Part shown: one piece after another, positions 37,405 to 46,772 of the stretch
How positions within the stretch are numbered: the first letter of the stretch is position 1
How the letters are laid out: the number at the start of each line of letters is the position of its first letter
Source: Clostridiaceae bacterium
GTDB taxonomy: Bacteria; Bacillota; Clostridia; DSM-8532
Assembly (NCBI GenBank): GCA_012840245.1
Contig: DULR01000015.1
Coordinates: 1-64,000 of the forward strand
DNA length: 64,000 bases
Direction: 5' to 3'
The notes under the pieces: generated by a model
The model's database searches: none
Told to the model about the DNA's origin: nothing
What the model saw: only the letters and a program-made list of their open reading frames with translations
Made by a program: the position numbers and the translations under genes

Positions 37405-38187
37405 ATGATACGGATCGGAGGCCAGCCCCTGCAGCCGGAAACAATCCGGACCCGGTACGGCAGCGACAGCATTAAGAGAGTAATTATCAATAAATTGAAT
37501 GACAGTGATGTTTCATATTCCTACAGGACCATCGAAGCCCTCGATTTTGAACTTGATTCAAGGGCGGCAATTGTCCGGGCTGCTGTGAGCCTGAATGACA
37601 GCTATTTTTCATTCAGGGTTTTCAAAGAAGCCAAATGCAATCCCGAATACTGGGAAAGGACTGATATAGGCGGTTTTCTTTTAAAACCGAATGTCAGTCC
37701 ATATAAAGCCATCAAGGATATCCTTAAAAACAGCCGGCTATATGGCACCGAATGTTCGACTGCGATCGTCATTGTCTTTTATCTGGGTCTTACAGAGATC
37801 CTGCCTGAGGAATTGTTCAATGAGCTTTTTTCAAATCTCTACCTTATGAACTGGAAATACCTTGACAAGGATCTCGGAGTCCGTTCCTTCAATAATATAA
37901 AGGATACCTTGCCGGGAGACTGCCTGTATGTTGCAAATCCCGATGTTGACCCTGAAACACCCGAATGGCAGGGAGAGAACGTGATCCAGCTCATCAACGG
38001 GAAATACTACGGGCACGGTATTGGCATACGGACCATCGAAGGATTCATACGGGCCCTCAACCAGAACAGAAAGCGCGGCGCGACCAGATCAGCATACCTT
38101 ACCGATACTGTGGTAAGGCCGGATTATATGTATTTATACAGGCGATATTCGTCCGGTTTGCAGGCTATGGCATCAAGGAGGATATAA
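37405..38187 (+). CDS. tgl: Protein-glutamine gamma-glutamyltransferase (spore coat transglutaminase)
   Basis: 260 residues resembling Bacillus Tgl over its length. The catalytic Cys lies in YGTECSTAIVIV (about residue 113), and GDCLYVANPDVDPETPEW plus GENVIQLINGKYYGHGIGI match the Tgl core. It cross-links coat proteins by epsilon-(gamma-glutamyl)lysine bonds in the mother cell. Start at 37405 with CGGAGAA before it. A SigK-like promoter lies 33 bp upstream. The stop is followed directly by a second SD-linked mini-frame of five codons (38188-38205). Confidence 0.92.
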   Translation: MIRIGGQPLQPETIRTRYGSDSIKRVIINKLNDSDVSYSYRTIEALDFELDSRAAIVRAAVSLNDSYFSFRVFKEAKCNPEYWERTDIGGFLLKPNVSPYKAIKDILKNSRLYGTECSTAIVIVFYLGLTEILPEELFNELFSNLYLMNWKYLDKDLGVRSFNNIKDTLPGDCLYVANPDVDPETPEWQGENVIQLINGKYYGHGIGIRTIEGFIRALNQNRKRGATRSAYLTDTVVRPDYMYLYRRYSSGLQAMASRRI

Positions 38188-38217
38188 TGAACTGGCTGTA
38201 TTAAGTAAATGAAAAAA

Positions 38218-38247
38218 GGGGGTGTCTCAACTTATAAGGACACCCCC
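38218..38247. terminator. Hairpin between tgl and the DUF819 gene
   Basis: A 9-bp stem GGGGGTGTC / GACACCCCC with an inner CTTATAAG. The plus strand has only a weak T tract (AATTTTATC); the minus strand has TTTTTTC. Most likely it ends tgl transcription. Confidence 0.65.
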
Positions 38248-38419
38248 CTGAATTTTATCCATGCTCTATACCGACGTGCGCTTCACAGGGCATGTTTCCT
38301 TTATCTTCATGTGAAGAAATCGCAGCTTTTCTGCTTTAAACTATTTAACTTTTCATATCCATAAGGTTATGATAAACTTGAAAAAACAGGATAAATCTTT
38401 GCTGCAAAGGAGTTTTATC

Positions 38420-39607
38420 ATGTTCGTTACGATTCTTATGCTGTTGATCATCATATTTTTGCCCCGTCTGATAATGCTTGCCTCAAGCAGATCATCGATT
38501 CTTAAAACATTAGGTCCCGTGTTTTTGTGTTATCTGTCAGGAATAATATTAAGCTTTCCTCTTAAGAACTGGGGGGCTGACATGACTCTTGCGGCAGATT
38601 TCTCATCTGTTCTTGTATTGATCGGGATGCCTCTGATATTGTTTTCTGCTGATCTTCCCGCGCTGAAAAAGCTTGCCAGACCGATGATCATCTCCTTCAT
38701 GATGTGCACTGTTTCGGTTATTATCATCTCAATAGCTGCATTTTTCATATTCAAAGGATCAGTTTCCGATCCTCAGAATATAAGCGGTATGCTGGTGGGC
38801 ACATATACAGGCGGAACTCCGAACATGATAGCAATCGGCCACGGTCTGGGCGCATCTACCGAACAGATCCTGCTACTCCAGACAACCGATATGATCGGCG
38901 GAGGAATTTATTTCTTCCTGCTGCTTTCTATCTTCCCCAGGCTTATGAAAAAGATATTGCCCGAGTATGAGTTCACAGGCAATGCCAATCTGGAAGAAGC
39001 CAGCCAGTACGCAGAGGCCTTCAGCGGCAAAAAACAAAGCATAAAGCCTCTCAGATCATTCATGATCCGTCTTGGTCTTGTATCGGTCTCGATCGTTTGT
39101 GTAGCCATTGCCCTGGGTATTTGCCTTCTGCTGCCCAGTCAGTACGGCAATACTGGTCTTGCAAAGCTGGGTGAATATACGGCTTTGATAATGCTTATCG
39201 TGACCACCTTAGGGATTCTGCTGTCTTTTGTCAAAAAGATACGGACTGCGCCCGGTTCCTACAGTTCAGGCCAATACTTCCTCTTGATGTTCTCGGTGGC
39301 CATGGGTCTATGTTTTGATATAAGCGCCATAAGCGGAACGCTGATGATGCTGTGCATGCTTCTTGTGATCCAGTTCGGCACAGTTTTCGTACATATAATA
39401 CTTGCCAGATTAGGAAAAATAGATTATCACACCATGATCATAACCTCTACTGCCGGAGTTTTCGGACCGGCCTTCATAATTCCTGTAGCAAGAGCCCTTA
39501 AAAACGATGAAGTGATCCTGCCCGGAATCCTGTGCGGTATCTTAGGCTATGCCATAGGTAATTATCTGGGCATCGCCGTCGGAACCTTCCTCCGTATGTT
39601 CCTGTAA
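38420..39607 (+). CDS. DUF819-family integral membrane protein
   Basis: 395 residues with about ten membrane helices. The motif GTYTGGTPNMIAIGHGLG (about residue 130) is the DUF819 (YjcL) signature, and a second related GVFGPAFIIPVARAL stands near the C-terminus, suggesting inverted halves as in sodium-coupled carriers. The frame is open from 38369, but AAAGGAG lies seven bases before the ATG at 38420. Transport function is likely; the substrate is unknown. Confidence 0.88.
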   Translation: MFVTILMLLIIIFLPRLIMLASSRSSILKTLGPVFLCYLSGIILSFPLKNWGADMTLAADFSSVLVLIGMPLILFSADLPALKKLARPMIISFMMCTVSVIIISIAAFFIFKGSVSDPQNISGMLVGTYTGGTPNMIAIGHGLGASTEQILLLQTTDMIGGGIYFFLLLSIFPRLMKKILPEYEFTGNANLEEASQYAEAFSGKKQSIKPLRSFMIRLGLVSVSIVCVAIALGICLLLPSQYGNTGLAKLGEYTALIMLIVTTLGILLSFVKKIRTAPGSYSSGQYFLLMFSVAMGLCFDISAISGTLMMLCMLLVIQFGTVFVHIILARLGKIDYHTMIITSTAGVFGPAFIIPVARALKNDEVILPGILCGILGYAIGNYLGIAVGTFLRMFL

Positions 39608-39772
39608 AAATGAAATGTTCACACTTTCAGTCTGAGCATGACGGAGGATCTTCTCATTTTCTTATGAACTTATTCTGTTTTACTACGTCTATTATATCGA
39701 AATGAAAATTTTTCCGTCGCTCTTGAATACCAGAGCGAAATATCAATGACAGAACATTCTGGAGGATTGATC

Positions 39773-40708
39773 ATGAAAAGAAACGCATTTGTACTATTGA
39801 TCGTACTGGTACTGGTTGTATGCCTTTCCGCCCCTGCATTCGCTGATTCACAGCCGGCAAGGCCTGTTCACTGGGCACAGAAATTTATCGATGAACTGGC
39901 ACTTGAACATGATATCGATTCAGTGTTCATGGATGTTGATCTGAATGCCTATATAACAATTGAGGATTTTCAGAAGATAGTAAGGCTTGTTCTCGATGAA
40001 GGATATGAAGGTGCGCCTGATTCCGTTATGCGTGAGGCTGTTGTACATGAATTTACACGCCTGTGGGCTGACAAGACGGGTAACAATCTTGATGAAATAG
40101 TTACTGTCCAAATGATAATATATACTGACACCGACAAGATAGATCCCAAATATAATCACTCGGTTACAATAGCCTACATGAAGGATATAGCAAGAGGCAG
40201 AGGCCAGGGTATATTCGATCCGAAAACAAAAACCACCTATGGAGAGCTTGCAACTCTGGCGTACTTTACCGAAAAGGCGATCAGAGACGAGATTAAGCCA
40301 GGAGTTCCTTCAATTGTCGCCGGCAAACTGGAAACAAGAGTTTCCTGCGGAATAATGGACGATAATGTCGTATTCAACATTCAATTGATGAGTCATTATA
40401 CAAGGCCTGTCGATCTGACATTCTCCTCCGGTCAGCAGTTCGAGCTGGTGATAACAGATGAAGCAGGCAAAGAGGTATACAGGTATTCAGACGGCAAATT
40501 CTTCACGTTGGCATTGATCAATAAGACTCTCAATCCTGGTGAGATCCTTAGCTGGAAGGATGAGTGGGACATGACCGACAAAGACGGAATCAAGCTCACC
40601 TCAGGCAATTACAAGGCGACAATCAACATATTGGTCTATGATATGGGCGGAGAAAAGGTCGATGACAGCGAGCTTACTACCACCATTGAATTCAGCCTGA
40701 ACAAATGA
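39773..40708 (+). CDS. Secreted protein with a BsuPI-like C-terminal domain
   Basis: 311 residues: signal peptide (1-23, VCLSAPAFA), an alpha-helical region with weak S-layer-homology-like features (PVHWAQKFIDELALE, and GQGIFDPKTKTTYGELATLA), and a C-terminal beta domain (about 205-305) like BsuPI, with FELVITDEAGKEVYRYSDGK and LNPGEILSWKDEWD. BsuPI is an intracellular proteinase inhibitor of Bacillus, but this copy is exported, so the domain may only serve binding. GGAGG lies eight bases before the ATG at 39773; an earlier ATG at 39746 is less likely. Its stop TGA lies inside a repeat. Confidence 0.82.
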   Translation: MKRNAFVLLIVLVLVVCLSAPAFADSQPARPVHWAQKFIDELALEHDIDSVFMDVDLNAYITIEDFQKIVRLVLDEGYEGAPDSVMREAVVHEFTRLWADKTGNNLDEIVTVQMIIYTDTDKIDPKYNHSVTIAYMKDIARGRGQGIFDPKTKTTYGELATLAYFTEKAIRDEIKPGVPSIVAGKLETRVSCGIMDDNVVFNIQLMSHYTRPVDLTFSSGQQFELVITDEAGKEVYRYSDGKFFTLALINKTLNPGEILSWKDEWDMTDKDGIKLTSGNYKATINILVYDMGGEKVDDSELTTTIEFSLNK

Positions 40709-40736
40709 GTAACGGGGACGGAGACTTTTACTCATT
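40704..40736 (+). repeat. GGGGACGG-core 33-bp palindromic unit at a stop codon
   Basis: AATGAGT-AACGGGGACGGAGACTTTT-ACTCATT: perfect 7-bp inverted ends around the core. The TGA stop of the BsuPI-like gene (40706-40708) is part of the left arm. Confidence 0.85.
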
Positions 40737-40746
40737 CTAAACATCA

Positions 40747-40781
40747 GGACAGACGAATCAAGTTATTCGTCTGTCCTTTTT
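40747..40781 (+). terminator. Terminator after the BsuPI-like gene
   Basis: 12-bp stem GGACAGACGAAT / ATTCGTCTGTCC with a CAAGTT loop, then TTTTTATT. Confidence 0.9.
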
Positions 40782-40830
40782 ATTGTCATATTGTTTGATT
40801 AATGCGAATGAGTTTATTACTTCGCATACA

Positions 40831-42705
40831 TCAAACCATGCGCCACACTGTTGCTTCGTAAGGTCTCAGCCAGCGGCTGTCGGTATCAGGGTAATTGGAA
40901 ATCAATCGTGTTGCGGACGGAACGCTGCCCTTCCGGCGAATGGTGTTTCTGCTTAAATTGCATTCAATAAAAAGAGTTTGTTTTTCATTTCTGCGGTAGT
41001 AGGTAAAAAGATCTGCCACTTTCTTGTTCGTGATCTCAATATCCCCATAGACCAGTGCCGGATGAGCTTTCCTGATCCGGATCAGGCTGCGGTAGAAGTT
41101 CAGTACCGAACCCTCGTCTTTCAGTTGATCTTCCACATTGCATATTTTATAATCATCATCCGTGCCTATCCAGGGCTCAGCATCGGAAAATCCCGCATAA
41201 TCGCTGCCGGACCATTGCATGGGAGTTCTTGAATGATCCCTTGATCCCGCGAGTATTTTCCTGAATGCTTCTGGTTCACTCATGCTGTTGGTCAATTCTG
41301 AATATAGATTTATACTCTCCACATCACGAAGCTGGTCAATGGATTTAAAGTCTTTATTGATCATACCAAGCTCCTGCCCCTGATATATAAACGGAGTGCC
41401 CCGGAGAGTCAGCTGCATCACAGCCAGAAGCTTTGCCAGAACGAACCTGTATTTCGGGTCAGGGTCTACCTTTGATACCATGCGGGGATTGTCGTGGTTT
41501 TCATAGAATAATGACATCTGGCTGGCAGTACCGTAATTCTCCATCCAGTCGATCATATATTCCTTCAAATAATTCAGGTCATACCGGTAATCATCGAATC
41601 TGGTCTTCCCCGGGTTTTCCAGGTGATCGAAAGAAAAAATCATATCCAGTTCGTTCCTGTAATCTGCAGTCAAAAGCTTGCTCATTTCCATTCCGATACC
41701 CGGAGTCTCACCGACCGAAAAAGCGTTGAATGGTGCGAACACTTCTTCTTTCAATTCCCGAAGGTATTGATGGAGCCTGGGCCCATAAAAATAATGCTCG
41801 ACGCCGTAAAAACCCATGAGTTCTCCGATCCGGGGATTTCCGTCAGGAAGCCCGGGCCGCTTGGAAATATAGTTTATGACATCCATCCGAAATCCATCGA
41901 TGCCCTTTTCAAGCCACCAGCGCACCATATCCTTTATTTCGCTTCTGACTTCGGGATTATCCCAGTTCAGGTCCATCTGCTTGGACGAAAACAGATGAAG
42001 GGCATATTGATCACGTTCTTCTATGTATTTCCATGCGCTGCCACTGAAGAATGAAGTCCAGTTGTTGGGTTCGTCCCTGAAAAAATAGAAATCACCGTAT
42101 TTCGAATCAGGCTCTTTGATTGCCCTCCGGAACCATTCATGCTCATCGGAGGTGTGGTTTATGACCAGATCCATGATAAGCTTCATGCCCCTTGCATGCA
42201 CAGCCTCGAGCAGCCTGTCGAAATCCTCCATGGTGCCGAACTCGGTCATGATTTTTTTATAATCTCGTATATCGTAGCCATTATCATCATTGGGGGAATC
42301 ATAAACAGGAGACAGCCAGATAGCATCAATGCCCAGATCCTTTATATAATCCAGCTTTTCGATGATGCCGTTCAAGTCTCCGATACCATCCCCGTTGCTG
42401 TCTTTGAAGCTTCTGGGATATATCTGATAAAACACGGCTTCCTTCCACCATGCAGGTTTTATGGGACCGTTTCCCGGCCTGGGCATATCATGTTCTCCGT
42501 TAAGAAGCTCCAGAATCGTATTCAGAAAATTCTCATCGACCATTCCGCCCGTAAGATTGGGAAGGTATCTGAGCTTCATGTTCCCCACGACGGGATTGGT
42601 GACAATAAGCTCTTTTTTGCCCATTTGAAGAAGTATTTTTTTAATTACGTCCTTCCCGATGGGGTGAGCGTACAGATCCTTTATCCGGCTGTTTTCTGTA
42701 AGCAT
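40831..42705 (-). CDS. GH13 alpha-glucosidase (oligo-1,6-glucosidase type) with an extra N-terminal domain
   Basis: 624 residues. Residues about 85-620 form a GH13 barrel: DLVINHTSDEH, nucleophile Asp in GFRMDVINYIS, acid/base Glu in SVGETPG and NHDNPRM with the third Asp. The order and the GDGIGDLNGI block fit the oligo-1,6-glucosidase/trehalose hydrolase group. About 75 residues precede the barrel, with IKDLYAHPIGKDVIKKIL, a small helical unit also seen at the ends of other clostridial glycosidases. No signal peptide, so it acts on imported sugars. It follows the GPH transporter gene across a 203-bp repeat-filled gap. Confidence 0.93.
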   Translation of the reverse strand: MLTENSRIKDLYAHPIGKDVIKKILLQMGKKELIVTNPVVGNMKLRYLPNLTGGMVDENFLNTILELLNGEHDMPRPGNGPIKPAWWKEAVFYQIYPRSFKDSNGDGIGDLNGIIEKLDYIKDLGIDAIWLSPVYDSPNDDNGYDIRDYKKIMTEFGTMEDFDRLLEAVHARGMKLIMDLVINHTSDEHEWFRRAIKEPDSKYGDFYFFRDEPNNWTSFFSGSAWKYIEERDQYALHLFSSKQMDLNWDNPEVRSEIKDMVRWWLEKGIDGFRMDVINYISKRPGLPDGNPRIGELMGFYGVEHYFYGPRLHQYLRELKEEVFAPFNAFSVGETPGIGMEMSKLLTADYRNELDMIFSFDHLENPGKTRFDDYRYDLNYLKEYMIDWMENYGTASQMSLFYENHDNPRMVSKVDPDPKYRFVLAKLLAVMQLTLRGTPFIYQGQELGMINKDFKSIDQLRDVESINLYSELTNSMSEPEAFRKILAGSRDHSRTPMQWSGSDYAGFSDAEPWIGTDDDYKICNVEDQLKDEGSVLNFYRSLIRIRKAHPALVYGDIEITNKKVADLFTYYRRNEKQTLFIECNLSRNTIRRKGSVPSATRLISNYPDTDSRWLRPYEATVWRMV

Positions 42706-42787
42706 GATGCAACCTCCGTTACCCTGTCACTCCAACAATGCAATCGTGTCGTGAGTGATGTCAACTGTGTCATTTGAAGAAATAAAT

Positions 42788-42840
42788 GTCAACATTCCTT
42801 TGAGGAAAGCAAAGATTCTTCGCTTTCGCTCAGAATGACA
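42788..42840. repeat. Dispersed inverted repeat (TCATTCTGAGCGAAG family), degenerate copy
   Basis: GTCAACATTCCTTTGAGGAA and TTCGCTTTCGCTCAGAATGAC around AAAGATTC. It lies next to two GGGGACGG units in the gap 42706-42908. Confidence 0.75.
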
Positions 42841-42848
42841 ATAATAAA

Positions 42849-42913
42849 AATGAGTAAAAGTCTCCGTCCCCAAAACTCATAATGAGTCAAAGTGTCCGTC
42901 CCCAAAACTCATT
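42849..42913 (-). repeat. Two tandem GGGGACGG-core 33-bp units at a stop codon
   Basis: On the minus strand AATGAGT-TTTGGGGACGG-ACACTTTG-ACTCATT is followed at once by a second unit with GAGACTTTT in the middle. The arms AATGAGT / ACTCATT are complementary, and the TGA stop of the symporter gene (42909-42911) lies in the first arm. Confidence 0.85.
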
Positions 42914-44270
42914 CTGCGAAGTCGCCGCGTTCTTTTAGTTCGGAGACGATCTTATCAAATAATTCCTTGTCTATTTTGAATTTTGCCCTGTAGACCAGAT
43001 AGCCTGCAACAATGAAGAAAATAGGAAGTATAAGCATCGACAGTTTCATTATAAGAAGTCCCGTTTCGGTCACATCATCCGGAGTCCGGGCGGCATTGAT
43101 GCCTGAAATGATCAGTGTTGCTCCAACTATACCGCTTGATATGGCCCCGCCTATTTTATTGATGAACGGCTGAACTGAGAAAGTAGTGCTTTCATTTCTG
43201 CGCCCAAGCTTCCACTGGCCGTATTCCACCGTATCTGCCAGGAACATCAGCATAAGAACCTGAATAAAAGCTTCTCCTATGAACAGGAGAACACCCGATA
43301 TGCCTATGGGGATCATGTTCATGGGCGAGAAGAAAAAGATTATGTAGCCTGTTACAACCAATATGGTTGAGAAAGTGTAAAGCTGTTTACGGGTGTACTT
43401 CTTTGCGAACAGAGGAAATATCGAAAGAGACGTAAGCTGCGTAACTCCCAGAATCCCTGCGAAAACCGAATACATCCCCTCATCTTTGAATGCATATTTA
43501 AAAAAGTACAGTCCGAAGCTGGTGGTTGTAGTATAGCCTATCATGAAAAGCGCCATGGATATCGCCGTATACATAAGCTGGTCATTTTTGAAAAGCACTG
43601 TAAACATTTCTTTCAGCGATGTGGTTTCAGCTCTGACATTGATGGATTTATCCTCTTTGACTCCAAATAAGGTAAAGCACAAAAACAGCAGCGAAAGGAC
43701 AACCACACCTACCGCAACTATGAACCAGGCCTTTGTGTCATCACCCAAAGCTCTTCCCACTTCAGGTATCCCTATCACTGCCACATACATTCCCGCATTG
43801 GCGCAGATCCTCGCGAAAGAACCTGTTTTTTCCCGCTCCTTCTGGTCTATGGTGAGGGACGGGAGCATGGACCAGTAGGCTATATCATTGGCACCGTAGG
43901 TCAGATCCCACGAAAGGTAAATTATGATGAAGGAGATCACATATCCGATTCCCCTCAAGCCCAGGTCGGTAAAAAGCAGTACAGTCAGTATCCCTCCTAG
44001 TATGCCTCCGATCGCGATCCAGGGCTTGAATTTACCCCAGCGGGACCGGGTATTGTCTACAAGAACACCCATTATGGGATCATTTACGGCATCAAAGATT
44101 CTTAGCACTGTAAGGGCCGCTGTCATATACCACATGGTTGAATCGGAAAGATTCAGGACATCGGTAAGATAATACATAAAGTACATGCTCACCAGCGAGT
44201 AAAGCATGTCCCTTCCTATAGTGCCAAGGCCAAAGGTATAACGGTTGCGTCGTGAATATGTCATTTTCAT
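42909..44270 (-). CDS. GPH-family sugar:cation symporter (MelB-like)
   Basis: 453 residues with 12 membrane helices. GPH features: RNRYTFGLGTIGRDMLY at the start, DAVNDPIMGVLVDNTRSRWGKFKPW after helix 2 and DTVEYGQWKLGRRNE in the second half. It imports melibiose- or raffinose-type sugars or other glycosides with Na+ or H+. It overlaps the GH36 gene by four bases, so alpha-galactosides are the likely cargo. Its stop is supplied by a repeat unit. Confidence 0.92.
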   Translation of the reverse strand: MKMTYSRRNRYTFGLGTIGRDMLYSLVSMYFMYYLTDVLNLSDSTMWYMTAALTVLRIFDAVNDPIMGVLVDNTRSRWGKFKPWIAIGGILGGILTVLLFTDLGLRGIGYVISFIIIYLSWDLTYGANDIAYWSMLPSLTIDQKEREKTGSFARICANAGMYVAVIGIPEVGRALGDDTKAWFIVAVGVVVLSLLFLCFTLFGVKEDKSINVRAETTSLKEMFTVLFKNDQLMYTAISMALFMIGYTTTTSFGLYFFKYAFKDEGMYSVFAGILGVTQLTSLSIFPLFAKKYTRKQLYTFSTILVVTGYIIFFFSPMNMIPIGISGVLLFIGEAFIQVLMLMFLADTVEYGQWKLGRRNESTTFSVQPFINKIGGAISSGIVGATLIISGINAARTPDDVTETGLLIMKLSMLILPIFFIVAGYLVYRAKFKIDKELFDKIVSELKERGDFAE

Positions 44271-46621
44271 TCTTCCTCCCTTCGGGATTGTGAGGTGGTG
44301 ATATGGGTGATATAGATATTGGAGCCGAAATCACCGAGCATCCGCACATTTTCATTGTATCCGGTGCCCATGAACTGGCTTTTTAACGGTATGCCTGCCT
44401 TAAGTGCCTTGTCCGAGCATTCGTACTCTTCAACGCAGTCGGTAAGGCTGTAAAAGCGGTTAGCCATACGCAGCACCAATCCGTCAGGATTGAGTTCCAC
44501 TGGAAGTATATGCTTTACAAGGCCGCCAAACCGCTTGATAAACAAGCGCTGAGGGCGCGTCCTTACAACATATCTTCCTGGCCTCAGGCCTGTTACGATG
44601 AGCTTGTCGTCGCTCTCGGCAGCAGCAGCCTGAGTCTGGAAAAAGCCGGTGAGCGCCAATGCTCCGTCGTTACTTGTCGATTGCCAGATCACCTTGTTTT
44701 CCTTGCCTCTTGATTCCCTGATCCGCGTAAACCTGCCGTATTGGAATACTCTGCGATACTTTTTGTAAAAAGCTATCTGTTCTTTTATTTCTTTAATTTC
44801 CTCATGAGAAAGATATTTCAGATCCAGTTCGTACCCGAGGCAGCCAAAACATGCCACATTGAAACGGGTAGATAAAGGAGTGTCCCGTAAAGTCTGCTGG
44901 TGAGGGGACTGGGAAACATGGGCTCCCATGGTGGAGGGAGGATAAAAATATGAAAGGCCGCCCTGAATTTTGAGCCTTTCAATTGGATCGGTATCATCCG
45001 ACGTCCAAACTTGCGGACTATAGCACAGCATGCCCAGATCAAACCTGTTTCCTCCGCTGGAGCAGCTCTCGAGAAGTATATGAGGCCTCTTATCAAAGAT
45101 CCTGTTCAAAATATCATAAAGGCCCATGATATAGCGGTGGTAAAACTCGCCCTGATTTGATATGGCAGGAGAAAAAGCCTCTGCTATATGCCTGTTCATA
45201 TCCCATTTGACATAGGACGCTGCCGATTCATCCAGGATGCGGCCTACATTTTCGACAATATAATCCCGGACTTCCTTATTGCAAATGTCCAGCACCATCT
45301 GATTCCTTCCCAGCACCGGCTTTTTGTCCGGAGATTTAACTGCATATTCAGGATGAGCGCGATACAGGCTGCTGTCAGGATTGACCATTTCAGGCTCGAA
45401 CCACAATCCGAAATCCATACCCATTTCGCGTATCTTATCGGCAAAAGACTTGAGTCCCCGGGGAAATTTCTTTTTATTCACATTATAGTCGCCTAGTCCC
45501 GCTTCATCGCTGTTCCTTTCGCCGAACCAGCCGTCGTCCAGAACAAAGAGCTCTGCGCCCAGGCTTTTGGCGGTTTTGGCCAGCTGAAGCAGTTTGCTTT
45601 CGTTAAAATCGAAAAATGTAGCCTCCCAGTTATTGAATAATACAGGCCGTTCCTTTTCCTTCCATTGGCCTCTTACAATATGTCTGTTGACAAAATCATG
45701 CATATTATGGCTCATGCCGTTGAAGCCTTTGTCACTGAAGGTCAGGACCGCTTCGGGCGTTTCAAAATCCTCGTTTTTATTTAATATCCATTCGAAAAGG
45801 TGGGGATTTATTCCCGCCGAAACCCGGACGATATCTCTTCCGCTTTTTTCTGCGCTGCCAAAATGGTTCCCGCTGTAAATCAGATTGAAACCGTACACAT
45901 TCCCATGATCCTCAGTGGCAATATCACTTGCCAGCATGAATGCGGGGTTATGACGGTTGCTGCTTGACCCTGTGGTGGAAGAGTTTATTGTCATCCCATA
46001 TCCAACCGGTGTTTTATGGAGATGGGCTTCTTTGATCCACCCTCCATCCAGGGTGTACATGTGGAAACATTCATCAGGCAGGTCCACCATCATACTCATG
46101 ATCCTGCGGATAATGAGGGGATCGTCACTTTCGTTTTTCAAAACGGCTCTCCGGGTGATGCAGTCGGCTTTTTCAAATACGGTATAGTAAAGATCGAGAA
46201 ATACATCTGAAGTAGTATCTTTCAAAGTGATCTCAAGGGTTTGATCCCCGCCATAGGATGACGGCAGGGTCTTCATGGGTACAGAACCATCAATGATCCT
46301 GTGAGACAAATAAGCAAAGTCGCTGATAAAGGTGTCGTCGGGCATTTTTATCTCTGTCGGGCTTTGGCGATAGTCGCCGCGGCCGTTGTCTGACCATTCA
46401 AGACACATATTGTCCAGACTGTACAGCTTGTCCGATCCATCATAGCATATACTGCTGCCGATGGAGACAGAGGATTTCTGAGCCATAACATCTGCAGAAT
46501 CATCCTGATCAAGCAGGGAACCGTAATAAACATGCTCCAGATGGCCGAATTTCGTGATCCTGAATATATATGTAGTATTTTCAGTATCAAGTCTGAAGAC
46601 ATTATCTTTAACAGTAATCAT
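44267..46621 (-). CDS. GH36 alpha-galactosidase
   Basis: 784 residues, the size of clostridial and Bacillus GH36 enzymes. N-terminal beta domain, then a TIM barrel with the nucleophile Asp in YVKWDMNRHI (about 490) and the acid/base Asp in VWTSDDTDPIER (about 555), plus LFVLDDGWFGERNSD. No signal peptide, so it is intracellular. It hydrolyses alpha-1,6-galactosides such as melibiose and raffinose. It overlaps the transporter gene by four bases and follows GH1. Confidence 0.95.
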   Translation of the reverse strand: MITVKDNVFRLDTENTTYIFRITKFGHLEHVYYGSLLDQDDSADVMAQKSSVSIGSSICYDGSDKLYSLDNMCLEWSDNGRGDYRQSPTEIKMPDDTFISDFAYLSHRIIDGSVPMKTLPSSYGGDQTLEITLKDTTSDVFLDLYYTVFEKADCITRRAVLKNESDDPLIIRRIMSMMVDLPDECFHMYTLDGGWIKEAHLHKTPVGYGMTINSSTTGSSSNRHNPAFMLASDIATEDHGNVYGFNLIYSGNHFGSAEKSGRDIVRVSAGINPHLFEWILNKNEDFETPEAVLTFSDKGFNGMSHNMHDFVNRHIVRGQWKEKERPVLFNNWEATFFDFNESKLLQLAKTAKSLGAELFVLDDGWFGERNSDEAGLGDYNVNKKKFPRGLKSFADKIREMGMDFGLWFEPEMVNPDSSLYRAHPEYAVKSPDKKPVLGRNQMVLDICNKEVRDYIVENVGRILDESAASYVKWDMNRHIAEAFSPAISNQGEFYHRYIMGLYDILNRIFDKRPHILLESCSSGGNRFDLGMLCYSPQVWTSDDTDPIERLKIQGGLSYFYPPSTMGAHVSQSPHQQTLRDTPLSTRFNVACFGCLGYELDLKYLSHEEIKEIKEQIAFYKKYRRVFQYGRFTRIRESRGKENKVIWQSTSNDGALALTGFFQTQAAAAESDDKLIVTGLRPGRYVVRTRPQRLFIKRFGGLVKHILPVELNPDGLVLRMANRFYSLTDCVEEYECSDKALKAGIPLKSQFMGTGYNENVRMLGDFGSNIYITHITTSQSRREEE

Positions 46622-46732
46622 CGTCTTTTCCCCTTTACATCATGGAGCGCCTCCCGCCCCATACAATTTCTCTCTGAGTTATGGGGACAGTGCTTCGCGG
46701 GCCCGGCTTGTAGCAGAATGTCCCAATTAACC

Positions 46733-46762
46733 AGAAAGATCCTTCGGCTTCGTTCGGGATGA
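46733..46762. repeat. Half copy of the TCATTCTGAGCGAAG repeat
   Basis: AAAGATCCTTCGGCTTCGTT followed by CGGGATGAC is a single arm. A nearby TTATGGGGACAG (46680-46690) is a fragment of the GGGGACGG family. The 151-bp gap 46622-46772 holds nothing else. Confidence 0.6.
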
Positions 46763-46772
46763 CTTGCAGGGA

